From JABDKJ01 sp964609215 (lineage in GTDB: Bacteria > Bacteroidota > Bacteroidia > Flavobacteriales_D > JABDKJ01), in assembly GCA_964609215.1 (NCBI GenBank), contig CAZSQZ010000005.1, positions 124,001 to 188,000 on the forward strand: DNA of 64,000 bases, written 5' to 3'. Position 1 is the first letter of the stretch. Each line of letters opens with the position of its first letter. The notes below the pieces were generated by a model, which ran no database searches, had not been told where the DNA came from, and saw only the letters and a program-made list of their open reading frames with translations. Below are positions 6,942 through 15,404 of this stretch, piece after piece. The translations under genes were made by a program, and so were the position numbers.

Positions 6942-9361
6942 TAATAGTTAGGATAAGAATCTGGATCGCTCTCATTCATTATGCTATAGACCTTATCAAA
7001 AATATCGCTGATATTGGGTTTTGAAAAATAATCACCATCAGAAGAATAGGCTGGCCTGTGATCGTGTGCACTTAATGTTTGAGGTTCTGAATCTAAAAGG
7101 TAAAAGGCTTTTTGTTCATTCAATACTTTATCCAGAATAAAAGCTGTTCCCCCGCTGCTAACATCTTCGTCTACAATGAGAAGTCTATTGGTTTTCTCCA
7201 GAGATTTTTTAATGACATGTGTTCTATCGAAAGGCAGAAGGGTTCTTACGTCTATCATTTCCACTGAAATATCAACTTCCTCTAATCGCTCTGCAGCTTT
7301 CATGCATAAATTAAAGGTAGAACCATAAGAAACCAAGGTAATGTCCTCACCTTCTTTTACCACTTCGGCTTGTCCTAAAGCAACCGTGAAATCGCCAAAA
7401 TTGCTGGGTAAGTTTTCTTTTGTTCGATAACCATTCAAGGGTTCTATAACTAGTCCAGGATCATAGGATTGTGAAAGTGTATTATACATCCCGGCAGCTT
7501 CAGTCATATTTCTGGGAACACAAACGTGAACGCCTCTTAGGGAATTGATAATCATTCCCATAGGAGAACCGGAATGCCATATTCCCTCTAAACGGTGGCC
7601 TCTAGTTCTAATTATTAATGGGGCAATTTGCTGTCCATTGGAACGGTAATGAACAGTAGCTAAATCATCACTAAGAATTTGAATAGCATAGAGTAGGTAA
7701 TCAAGATATTGAATTTCAGCAATTGGCCTTAAACCTCTCATCGCCATTCCTATTCCCTGACCAATGATTGTGCATTCGCGAATTCCTGTATCCATGACAC
7801 GGTTCTGACCGAACATATCTTGCATGCCTTCCATGCTTTGGTTCACCCCTCCTATGCCTCCAGTATCTTCTCCAAAAGTGAGCATTAGCGGATTACGATT
7901 GAATAGTGTTTTAAAGTTTTCTCTAAGCACGATTCTACCGTCAACTTGTTCGGTGCCTTCGTAAACAGGTTTTATTTCTTCTATATCCAATGCACTTTTA
8001 GGGCCTTCGTTGAATAGGAATGCATTAAATTTCTTTGCGTTTATTCTTTGTTGGTTTTCCAGCCAATCCTTCAATTGGTTCCTGGAATTTGATTGCTCTC
8101 CTCTAGATAGTAGTAAAGCTTTTTTAACGGCTTCATGCACATCTTTTTTCAATGGCCCCAAGGTTGCTTTCAAATTTGAAGCAACTTGCAAAATCGCCTC
8201 TGCATTTGCACTTTGCCCGGCCATATTTGTAACATAGGCATGAGCCGTATTAATCTCATTTTTAATTTCAGAGGTGAATGCTTCCCAGGCTTTTTTCTGA
8301 GCGGTCTTTACCTCATCCTTTGCTTCTATCTGAATGGCTTCTAAGTCTTTTTTAGTCGCAATCTTTTGACCTTCGTATTCAAAGTCTAGAATCCACTCTT
8401 TAAAACGGGCAATGCAATCGAAATCTTCTTCCCACTGCATTCGCTTTTTACTTTTATAGCGCTCATGAGAACCTGAAGTTGAATGTCCTTGGGGTTGCGT
8501 AACTTCTTCAACATGAATGAGAACGGGTACTTGTTTCTCCCTGCAAAGTTCTATTGCTTGTTTATATGTTTTCAATAAATGAGGATAGTCCCAACCAAGA
8601 GTCTTAAAAATTTCAAAGCCAGGTTTTTCCTCATTTCTTTGAAAACCAGCAAGCGCTTCTGAAATACTTCCTTTTACAGTTTGAAACTCCTTTGGAACCG
8701 AAATACCATAACCATCATCCCAAATACTCATGGCGACTGGCACTTGAAGCACACCTGCAGCATTCATGGTTTCCCAAAAAGGACCTTCAGAAGTACTTGC
8801 ATCTCCAATGGTTCCAAAAGCAACTTCATTTCCTTTCTTGCTTAAGTCAGTGTATTTATGAAGGGCCTTGTTTTGTCTGAAGAGTTTAGAAGCTAAACCC
8901 AATCCCAACAATCTTGGCATTTGTCCGGCTGTAGGTGATATGCACGCAGATGTATTCTTTTGTTCTGTTAATGGAAGAAATTCTCCATCATTAGAAACGT
9001 TTCTGGTTGCATAATGCCCGCCCATTTGTCTTCCACCGGAATGGGGATCATGATCTAAATCAGCATGCGCATATACAGCAGCAAAAAACTGCTGAACTGT
9101 CAAGTGGCCAATGGCCATCATAAAGGTTTGATCTCTATAGTATCCCGAGCGCCAATCTCCATTCTTAAATTGCTTTGCTAAAGCAATCTGGGCAAGCTCT
9201 TTTCCATCGCCAAAAATCCCAAACTTGGCCTTTCCCGTAAGCACCTCTTTCCTTCCCAAAAGTGAGGCTTCTCGGCTAATGCAGGCCAATCTGTAGTCGC
9301 TCAAAATCTCCTCAACGAATGCAGTGATAGCCTGATCTTTATTTTTTTCCTTAACTGGCAT
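6941..9361 (-). CDS. Fused 2-oxoacid dehydrogenase E1 alpha-beta
   Basis: This thiamine-diphosphate enzyme is the E1 component of a branched-chain 2-oxoacid (or related) dehydrogenase complex, with alpha and beta subunits fused. The N-terminal half carries the E1-alpha TPP segment (GDASTSEGPFWETMNAAG ... WDDGYGISVP), where WDDGYG replaces the usual NNGYA. The C-terminal half is E1-beta (LTFGEDTGGIGGVNQSMEGM; RTRGHRLEGIWHSG; VDEDVSSGGTAFILDKV). A helical linker of roughly 100-130 residues joins them, making the protein longer than the usual sum. The open frame extends to a TTG at 9385, but the ATG at 9361 (MPVKEKNKDQ) is the better start. E2/E3 genes are not nearby. Confidence 0.88.
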   Translation of the reverse strand: MPVKEKNKDQAITAFVEEILSDYRLACISREASLLGRKEVLTGKAKFGIFGDGKELAQIALAKQFKNGDWRSGYYRDQTFMMAIGHLTVQQFFAAVYAHADLDHDPHSGGRQMGGHYATRNVSNDGEFLPLTEQKNTSACISPTAGQMPRLLGLGLASKLFRQNKALHKYTDLSKKGNEVAFGTIGDASTSEGPFWETMNAAGVLQVPVAMSIWDDGYGISVPKEFQTVKGSISEALAGFQRNEEKPGFEIFKTLGWDYPHLLKTYKQAIELCREKQVPVLIHVEEVTQPQGHSTSGSHERYKSKKRMQWEEDFDCIARFKEWILDFEYEGQKIATKKDLEAIQIEAKDEVKTAQKKAWEAFTSEIKNEINTAHAYVTNMAGQSANAEAILQVASNLKATLGPLKKDVHEAVKKALLLSRGEQSNSRNQLKDWLENQQRINAKKFNAFLFNEGPKSALDIEEIKPVYEGTEQVDGRIVLRENFKTLFNRNPLMLTFGEDTGGIGGVNQSMEGMQDMFGQNRVMDTGIRECTIIGQGIGMAMRGLRPIAEIQYLDYLLYAIQILSDDLATVHYRSNGQQIAPLIIRTRGHRLEGIWHSGSPMGMIINSLRGVHVCVPRNMTEAAGMYNTLSQSYDPGLVIEPLNGYRTKENLPSNFGDFTVALGQAEVVKEGEDITLVSYGSTFNLCMKAAERLEEVDISVEMIDVRTLLPFDRTHVIKKSLEKTNRLLIVDEDVSSGGTAFILDKVLNEQKAFYLLDSEPQTLSAHDHRPAYSSDGDYFSKPNISDIFDKVYSIMNESDPDSYPNY

Positions 9362-9413
9362 AAGAAGTCTTCCTTGATTGCGCAAAGATAGCCTTTTTAA
9401 GCCATTTTTTTAG

Positions 9414-11069
9414 TTAAATCTCTTCTCCAGTTTCCTCAAGTTCTTCACTATTCTCACTGGAATCTATCTCTGTATTTTCCAAATTTTCTTCTTCTTTTTC
9501 TTCCTCAAATCCACAATCTGTACATCTCAATCCTTCCTCCTTCATTATCCAGGTATGGCCAAGCATATTTCTATCGTACATATCGTGAACATTGTCAATA
9601 TTATAGATTATTCTCCTCATAGATTCATCTAAAAAGACCTGTGCCCCTATTGGTAAACGAAGTACCAAGTCCACATTTTGATTTCTTATTAAATCTGATT
9701 TTGCAATAGTCATGTGAGAATCGAAAATAACCCTATCACCATTTTGACTCCAATTGTATTCAATGTTTTCGATTCTTTCCTTTGCATCTCTATTGTCAAG
9801 GCCGTTACTGGATTTTAAAATTTCCAATTGAATAATACTGTCGTGAGGGCTTTTTAGAATGGTGAATTCAACTTCATTCATAAGAATGTCTTCATCCTCA
9901 ATACTATAAAAGTCCTTTCCTCTTCTATAACTTCTATCTGCACTATTCTCATTAGTAAACAATCGTAATGAATTATTTTCTGATCGAATTTCTTCAAAAA
10001 ACTGTGCTGTTTCTGTGCGCTTATGCTCATTATTCAACTTTAGTCCTGAGTAGCCTAAAAGAGCAATACCGGTAAAGAAGATTACAAACAATCCTGCTCC
10101 CATTGCTTTTGAATTTCCGCTGATTCTAAAAACAAGTTTCAAACCGGCATAGACCAAAGCTGTAAGTGGCGCAAAAATAGTCATCACTGTTCCCAAGGTA
10201 AAAAGTCTGGAAATACTGGAATCTCCTATAAAAATCTCCCTGGCATCTTTTAAGGTTAAGGTATCTCCCAAGCCGCTTTCATTAAAGCTTAATAGATCTA
10301 AATCTGCTATACCAAAAACCAAAATAACTAGAGCAACTAAACCAAAAATTAGAAAAAGTGCTCCTACAATTTTTCCGATAACAGAAAAGATTACCCTAAA
10401 GAAATCAATGATTCCTTTTAACACTCTGCTTAGACCATCCTTTATACTTTGGGTTCTTGATCCTTTTAAAGAATGGCCACTATCCTTTCCCAGCAGCGCA
10501 TCTACACCTTCATCTACTACTTTCTTTATATTCTCTACGGTGACTGGTTCTCCATGCATTTGAATTTTCTCCGCAGTTGTTTCAGCCTTTGGCATTACTA
10601 TCCATAGAATAATGTATGCCAGAAAGCCAAATCCAGCAAAAATAAAAAGGAGAACAAGGAATATTCTTAAGCCAATGGGTTGCCAACCAAAATAGTTGGA
10701 TAATCCTGCACAAACTCCTCCTATAATTTGATTATCGGGATCTCGAAATAATCTCTTTCTGTTTTTATTTTTTGAGTTTTCAGAATAAGAATTATCATCT
10801 AGCTCACCATCCACATAGTCTTCTGGTTTACCCATTATTTGAATTACTCTATCTACATCTTCATTATTAATGACTTCCTTTCTATCATTAATATTCTCCA
10901 TAAAGAGTTCTCCAATTCTAGACTCTATATCTTGAATAACCTCCTCTGACCCTTCAGAGTTATTCAGGTATTTTCTAATACGATCTAAATACTTTTTTAA
11001 GGCCTCATAGGCTTGTTCTTCTATATTGAAGATGAGACCGCTTATGTTAACTGAAACTGTCTTATTCAT
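9414..11069 (-). CDS. PspC-domain membrane protein
   Basis: This 551-residue envelope-stress type membrane protein starts with a cytoplasmic region of about 105 residues that is rich in charge and resembles the N-terminus of Bacteroidota PspC proteins (IEEQAYEALKKYLDRIRKYL). A PspC domain follows (RLFRDPDNQIIGGVCAGLSNYFGW, then a hydrophobic helix ending ILWIVMPKA). Further membrane segments occur near residues 215-255, 285-310 and 325-345. After these comes a likely periplasmic beta-rich domain, a CTDCG motif near residue 517, and a very acidic tail. It overlaps the PadR gene by 4 bp (ATGA), the standard PadR-PspC pair, so PadR probably controls it. Confidence 0.88.
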   Translation of the reverse strand: MNKTVSVNISGLIFNIEEQAYEALKKYLDRIRKYLNNSEGSEEVIQDIESRIGELFMENINDRKEVINNEDVDRVIQIMGKPEDYVDGELDDNSYSENSKNKNRKRLFRDPDNQIIGGVCAGLSNYFGWQPIGLRIFLVLLFIFAGFGFLAYIILWIVMPKAETTAEKIQMHGEPVTVENIKKVVDEGVDALLGKDSGHSLKGSRTQSIKDGLSRVLKGIIDFFRVIFSVIGKIVGALFLIFGLVALVILVFGIADLDLLSFNESGLGDTLTLKDAREIFIGDSSISRLFTLGTVMTIFAPLTALVYAGLKLVFRISGNSKAMGAGLFVIFFTGIALLGYSGLKLNNEHKRTETAQFFEEIRSENNSLRLFTNENSADRSYRRGKDFYSIEDEDILMNEVEFTILKSPHDSIIQLEILKSSNGLDNRDAKERIENIEYNWSQNGDRVIFDSHMTIAKSDLIRNQNVDLVLRLPIGAQVFLDESMRRIIYNIDNVHDMYDRNMLGHTWIMKEEGLRCTDCGFEEEKEEENLENTEIDSSENSEELEETGEEI

Positions 11070-11401
11070 TTTTTTAATGTTTTGGTGGTTTTCCTAACCG
11101 CGTTTACTAATTCACCCCATGTTTGATGTAATTCTGTTAAAAAGTCTTCGCCTTCATCTGTAAGGCGATAATATTTTCTAGGTGGACCTGATTTCGATTC
11201 CTCCCAACGATAGGTTAGAATACCTGCATTTTTTAAACGCATGAGCAATGGGTAAATGGTTCCCTCAACCACTATTAACTTGGCGTCTTTCAGCTCTTGA
11301 AGAATATCAGAAGGATATGCTTCTTGTGCTTGCAGAATAGAAAGAATGCAGTACTCAAGTACTCCTTTTCTCATCTGGGCTTTTGTATTTTCTAATTTCA
11401 T
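11066..11401 (-). CDS. PadR-family transcriptional regulator
   Basis: The 111-residue winged-helix repressor has the PadR pattern: LEYCILSILQAQEAYPSDI, then LIVVEGTIYPLLMRLKNAGI and the wing with SGPPRKYYRLTDEG. PadR regulators often respond to membrane or phenolic stress and autoregulate. It is the first gene of a two-gene operon, its stop overlapping the ATG of the PspC gene by 4 bp, so the likely target is its own promoter in the 12-bp to 100-bp region upstream. No palindromic operator stood out by eye. Confidence 0.92.
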   Translation of the reverse strand: MKLENTKAQMRKGVLEYCILSILQAQEAYPSDILQELKDAKLIVVEGTIYPLLMRLKNAGILTYRWEESKSGPPRKYYRLTDEGEDFLTELHQTWGELVNAVRKTTKTLKK

Positions 11402-11413
11402 TTAGTGATTTTT

Positions 11414-11647
11414 TTATTGAACAATGGCATCTAGTGTGTTTAGTTGCTTTTGTTCGACATCATTATTAATAGTGCTTGCTTCAGTTTGGACCGGATGAAT
11501 AAATCCAGTGATGGAAGGTATTCGAAATGGCTTTTTTTCTCTGCTGTCTAAAGCCTCTGGTTTTGGGATGAAACCAAAAAGCAAAAGAAACAGAAGGCAT
11601 GAAGCAAACTGGGCAATTATTGTAAATGTATTTCTTGGGTCTTTCAT
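11414..11647 (-). CDS. Small single-pass membrane protein, unknown
   Basis: This short gene encodes a protein starting MKDPRNTFTIIAQFASCLLF, with one hydrophobic helix of about 18 residues ending in LLLFGFIPKP. A polar tail of about 45 residues follows, without recognisable motifs. I chose the ATG at 11647 over a TTG at 11671. It lies 12 bp upstream of padR on the same strand, so it may be the leading gene of the padR-pspC transcript and a further membrane-stress component. The family is unknown, and a small size with weak evidence leaves some chance that it is not translated. Confidence 0.55.
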   Translation of the reverse strand: MKDPRNTFTIIAQFASCLLFLLLFGFIPKPEALDSREKKPFRIPSITGFIHPVQTEASTINNDVEQKQLNTLDAIVQ

Positions 11648-11884
11648 ATTATATAGTAATAGACATGACAAATATATATCTTTTACTTAGTACTTTGCAA
11701 TACATAATACTATTAATTATTGACAATTGTTTCCAAAGCCACCTATTTAAGGATGAGTGGTTTCCTATTTGTTTAAAAGGAATTGCATGCTGTGAATAAG
11801 AATTTGGGTGATTTTCCGTTATAACAGAAAAGCGTTTGTTAGCTTTAGACAGACTATTATTTACCACTTAATATATCACACTTT

Positions 11885-12241
11885 ATGAAAATCCTGTATT
11901 TAGATAAAGACGAGAATCGCGCAGAAGAACTTCTTCGAGAGCTCATTTCAGCAGACGTTATTATTGAACGTTTAGAAAACGTAACCCAAGCTATTCGAGC
12001 TTTATTGACCAGCAGGTATGATCTGGTATTAAGCGATATATTCTTAGATGAATTGGACGGTTATGACCTTTTGAAGTTGATGAAGAAATTTAAGCTCAAG
12101 CAACCTGTCGTGCTTTATACACATAAAGATGACGAGTTGGAAAAAGCCATTGCAGAAAATGAAGGTGCATCAAAATTGATAAAAAAAGGAAATACCAAAG
12201 AATTGAAAGCGTATATTGAAGATACATTTATTGCAGCTTAA
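11885..12241 (+). CDS. Stand-alone response-regulator receiver protein
   Basis: The 118-residue protein consists of a CheY-like receiver domain only, with no output domain. Key residues are the acidic pair in YLDKDE (Asp7, Asp9), the phosphoacceptor Asp51 in DLVLSDIFLDELDGYDLL, Thr79 in VVLYTHKDD, and the lysine near 100-101 in SKLIKKG. The canonical K-P of the last motif is K-G here. It is probably phosphorylated by a histidine kinase encoded elsewhere, since none is in this window. It ends 6 bp before the TTG of yidD, suggesting co-transcription, a pairing with no obvious functional reason. Confidence 0.88.
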   Translation: MKILYLDKDENRAEELLRELISADVIIERLENVTQAIRALLTSRYDLVLSDIFLDELDGYDLLKLMKKFKLKQPVVLYTHKDDELEKAIAENEGASKLIKKGNTKELKAYIEDTFIAA

Positions 12242-12247
12242 AATTTT

Positions 12248-12496
12248 TTGAATCCGTTTCAGCATATAAGTATTGGTCTGGTAAAATTTTACAAATTCGC
12301 CATCTCACCTCTTCTGCCTTCCACATGCAGATATGATCCAACCTGTTCTACTTACATGATAGAATCAGTAAAAGAATGGGGTGCTTTTAAAGGAACTTGG
12401 TTGGGCTTGAAAAGAATAGGTCGCTGTCACCCTTGGGGTTCATCTGGCTATGATCCAGTTCCAAAAAGAAATGAAAAAAACAAAAAAGAGATTTAG
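12248..12496 (+). CDS. yidD: Membrane protein insertion efficiency factor YidD
   Basis: The 82-residue protein shows the YidD signature: IGLVKFYKFAISPLLPSTCRYDPTCSTYMIESV, read in parts as ISPLLPSTCRYDPTCS, then RIGRCHPWGSSGYDPVP. YidD is a peripheral inner-membrane protein that helps the YidC insertase. The only usable start is TTG at 12248, 6 bp after the stop of the receiver gene, and no in-frame ATG precedes the conserved region. It converges on the DUF58 gene with overlapping stop codons (12493-12496). The family assignment is firm; genomic linkage to yidC/rnpA is absent here. Confidence 0.93.
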   Translation: MNPFQHISIGLVKFYKFAISPLLPSTCRYDPTCSTYMIESVKEWGAFKGTWLGLKRIGRCHPWGSSGYDPVPKRNEKNKKEI

Positions 12497-13428
12497 TACA
12501 ACTTGCTTCTTTTGGTAAGATACTCAACTAGAACTTTATTAAATCCATCATTGATATCTGCTTCCACAAAATCTATTCTATACTGAGCACATTTTAACTT
12601 AAGTTCAGAAGTGTATTCCTTCATTGCTTTTTGATACATTTCCTTAACTTCTCTTGGGTGGGCTTTTATTTCCTGATTGGTTTCCAAATCAATGAAAGTG
12701 TAAGGTCTGTTTTCAAAATCAAATTCCTTCTCTGTTTTATTGTCTCTAACATGGAAAAGCATAACCTCGTGTTTATTATGCTTTAAATGTTGTAATGCAT
12801 TAAATAAATCATCGCTCTTTTCAGAATTGTCCAACATATCACTAAAAATAGCCACTAGCGATCTTCTTGGAATAGATTCTGCAATTGCGTGTAAGGCATC
12901 TACAGTAGAAGTTTTCTTTTCTTTGGGTCTGCCAGGCTCATCTATCAGCTTTTCCATTTCAGAAAAAAGATAACGATGATGAACATTGCTTGATCTTGCA
13001 TTTGTATGCAGATTGACATCCTCGTTAAATAAAGAAAGTCCAACAGCATCTCTTTGTGTTTTGAGCATCTCTATAATTGCAGCAGCAGCATAAACAGAAA
13101 ATTTGATTTTATTGAACTTATCTGATTTCAAATCAAATTCTTCTGGATAGTACATAGATGAAGAAGTATCAATGACCAACTGACATCTTAGATTGGTTTC
13201 TTCTTCATACTTCTTCAAAAACATCTTATCGGTTCTTCCAAACAGCTTCCAATCCATGTGTCTGGTAGACTCACCTTGATTGTATATTTTGTGCTCGGCA
13301 AACTCTACTGAAAAACCATGAAAGGGAGATTTGTGCAAACCTACAATAAAACCTTCTACTACTTGCTTGGCCAAAAGCTCTAGGTGGCTTATTTCTTGAA
13401 GTTTTGTTCTATCTATGTTTATTGGCAT
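12493..13428 (-). CDS. DUF58 / von Willebrand-like protein
   Basis: This 311-residue protein has the DUF58 hallmark region FHGFSVEFAEHKIYNQGESTR, read as HKIYNQGESTRHMDWKLFGR, followed by a VWA-like domain with the metal-binding DTSSSM motif. DUF58 proteins usually act with MoxR-type AAA+ ATPases in protein maturation (BatA-type loci in Bacteroidota), but moxR is not within the window on either side. There is no signal peptide or membrane helix, so it is cytoplasmic or membrane-peripheral. Its stop overlaps that of convergent yidD, leaving no space for a conventional terminator between them. Confidence 0.88.
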   Translation of the reverse strand: MPINIDRTKLQEISHLELLAKQVVEGFIVGLHKSPFHGFSVEFAEHKIYNQGESTRHMDWKLFGRTDKMFLKKYEEETNLRCQLVIDTSSSMYYPEEFDLKSDKFNKIKFSVYAAAAIIEMLKTQRDAVGLSLFNEDVNLHTNARSSNVHHRYLFSEMEKLIDEPGRPKEKKTSTVDALHAIAESIPRRSLVAIFSDMLDNSEKSDDLFNALQHLKHNKHEVMLFHVRDNKTEKEFDFENRPYTFIDLETNQEIKAHPREVKEMYQKAMKEYTSELKLKCAQYRIDFVEADINDGFNKVLVEYLTKRSKLY

Positions 13429-13466
13429 ACTTTAAATACGGTAAAGTGATTTGCAAGTTGTGCGCA

Positions 13467-15404
13467 TCATATCTTTTTTAATACAATTTTTTCCGATCGC
13501 TTTTGAAGGATGTTATCATACATTGTCTTCAAATCTGGATAATCAATGGGCATTATGATATCCGCTTTCATTACAAACACATAATTGATAATTAAATTGT
13601 TTCCAATGTGCTTTGCATCATACATAAAAGATCCTAAGTTATCATTCATGTTATAAACAACAGACTCTGGCATAGACTGAACAGCCAAGTTCTCTGGTAA
13701 AGCTATTGTAGTGACATAACGCACATTATATTTATAAGGAAAGAATACAGGAAATTCTCTTTCTTCTTTGTGAAAAGGGTTTTCGTCTATTCCCATATTC
13801 AAATCAGCATTTATAAAGATTTCGTCTCCGATTTCTATTATATCTTCTTGTATTATGGATTCGAACTCTACTTTAATATCTCCTTCCTTATCTTCAACTC
13901 CAGTACTTTCAATTGCTTCATAAACATCTTCTACTTCTTCTTCTATTTCTTCCTCCTCTTCTTCTGATTCATTTAATCGATCTCTATATCTCTTAGCAGC
14001 ATATAATTTATATTGTTCTCTGCCCTCACCTTCTAAAATATTTTGATCTTGATTATAGCTCATTGTACTGCTCCTCATGTATTGATAAACATTTGGATTT
14101 ACTAGATCAACAACTTGCACATTATCCATATCCATTAGCACTCCTGAGATGTTCATTGCCCTGTGAGGCAGCATTCCAAAACGACAATTCTTATCTGAAG
14201 GATCAAGTACAAAATCAGAACCATCCACGGTAACAAGAGTCAAAACATAATTCAATTCTGTTAGACTGGGAATATAAGAATTGAATACTCCATCATTTCT
14301 ATTTTTGGTTAAAATAGGGTTTGACTCTAGTCCAGCTTCTCTTAATAAGGAGATTAAAAGAAAATTCATATCTGTGGAATTTCCTGTTTCTTCCTCGTAT
14401 AGTTTTTTCATTCCATTTTCTGGATACCTGCTATATTTGCCATTCCATTGATAGGAGTCTCGAACGTGCTTAAATAAAAATTCAGCCTTTTCTCGAGCTG
14501 TCATATCCTGACATTTTTCGGTTACTCCCTTATGATATTTCATGTTTTTTTTGAAATGAACTCCAAAGTCATCATCGCTTTTCAGGTTTCCACAAATAGT
14601 GGCCCAGTTTGTTGTATAGTCTTTTCTGTATACTCCCGGAATATTAATTGAATGTAATTCTAATTTAACACTACTCTTATAGTCATTTAAATTCAGAACG
14701 AATTCATCATCTTCCATGGGAGGAATATTCTTGGCAGAATAAAAATACTTACTACCAGCTGCACCATTATCGATGACATCAACTTCGATAGGAAAGATAC
14801 CTCGAACTATAGGTGTATAAGATATATTTTCACTACTAATAATATTATAACTGCTATAGTCAACTGGTATATCTTTCTGAAAATACCATTTAGGGATTAA
14901 ATAAATAAATGGTGATTTAATAGTGTATTTAATATCTATAATAGATCCTTCTTTAACCTGCGGAAGAGCAAACTTTTTAATCTCATAACCCTCTTCTTCT
15001 TCTGTGAAAATCTCCTTTTTATTTAAATGTATCATCACCACCTTTTCAGTTTCTGTTAAGTTATGAGTAACACACTTTAAATCTGCCAATTTTTCTTTCT
15101 TTCCGGCATCTGCGCTAAACAAAGGAATTTCAAAATCTCCATATTTCAAACCGTTTTCATTGTAGATCTTGATTCTTTCATGAACTCTACGTTCCAGACT
15201 AAACCCACCTACTTGATTGAAAATTAAATTGACTTTACAATGAGAAAAGATATACTTTGCAGGTGAATCGTACTCTGGATGCTGCACTTCTTTTAAATCA
15301 TTTATTGTAACATCCTCAATATCTTGAGCATGGCTTTGAAGAAAAAATAGTGAAACGAAACAACTAAGGCTGAGTAGTTTCCAGAATGCATTGAAGGTTT
15401 TCAT
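13467..15404 (-). CDS. DUF3857/transglutaminase-like exported protein, catalytically degenerate
   Basis: The protein has a signal peptide (MKTFNAFWKLLSLSCFVSLFF...SHAQ), a DUF3857 beta-sandwich domain over about residues 40-280 and a transglutaminase-like fold over about 290-430. The sites that form the Cys-His-Asp triad in its upstream paralogue are altered. The GDCK segment reads GNSTDMN, so Cys is lost, and the NHI histidine position reads LNYVL, so His is lost. The aspartate region (FVLDPSDKN) remains. A Glu-rich patch (ESEEEEEEIEEEVED) lies near residue 485. It overlaps the upstream paralogue by 41 bp, so the two are co-translated, and it probably acts as a binding partner of the active copy. 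Confidence 0.8.
   Translation of the reverse strand: MKTFNAFWKLLSLSCFVSLFFLQSHAQDIEDVTINDLKEVQHPEYDSPAKYIFSHCKVNLIFNQVGGFSLERRVHERIKIYNENGLKYGDFEIPLFSADAGKKEKLADLKCVTHNLTETEKVVMIHLNKKEIFTEEEEGYEIKKFALPQVKEGSIIDIKYTIKSPFIYLIPKWYFQKDIPVDYSSYNIISSENISYTPIVRGIFPIEVDVIDNGAAGSKYFYSAKNIPPMEDDEFVLNLNDYKSSVKLELHSINIPGVYRKDYTTNWATICGNLKSDDDFGVHFKKNMKYHKGVTEKCQDMTAREKAEFLFKHVRDSYQWNGKYSRYPENGMKKLYEEETGNSTDMNFLLISLLREAGLESNPILTKNRNDGVFNSYIPSLTELNYVLTLVTVDGSDFVLDPSDKNCRFGMLPHRAMNISGVLMDMDNVQVVDLVNPNVYQYMRSSTMSYNQDQNILEGEGREQYKLYAAKRYRDRLNESEEEEEEIEEEVEDVYEAIESTGVEDKEGDIKVEFESIIQEDIIEIGDEIFINADLNMGIDENPFHKEEREFPVFFPYKYNVRYVTTIALPENLAVQSMPESVVYNMNDNLGSFMYDAKHIGNNLIINYVFVMKADIIMPIDYPDLKTMYDNILQKRSEKIVLKKI

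Noticed and set aside
11649..11867. 72-codon minus-strand frame upstream of the padR transcript
   Set aside because: Its end overlaps the start of the small membrane gene, its composition is not protein-like, and it spans the likely promoter region.
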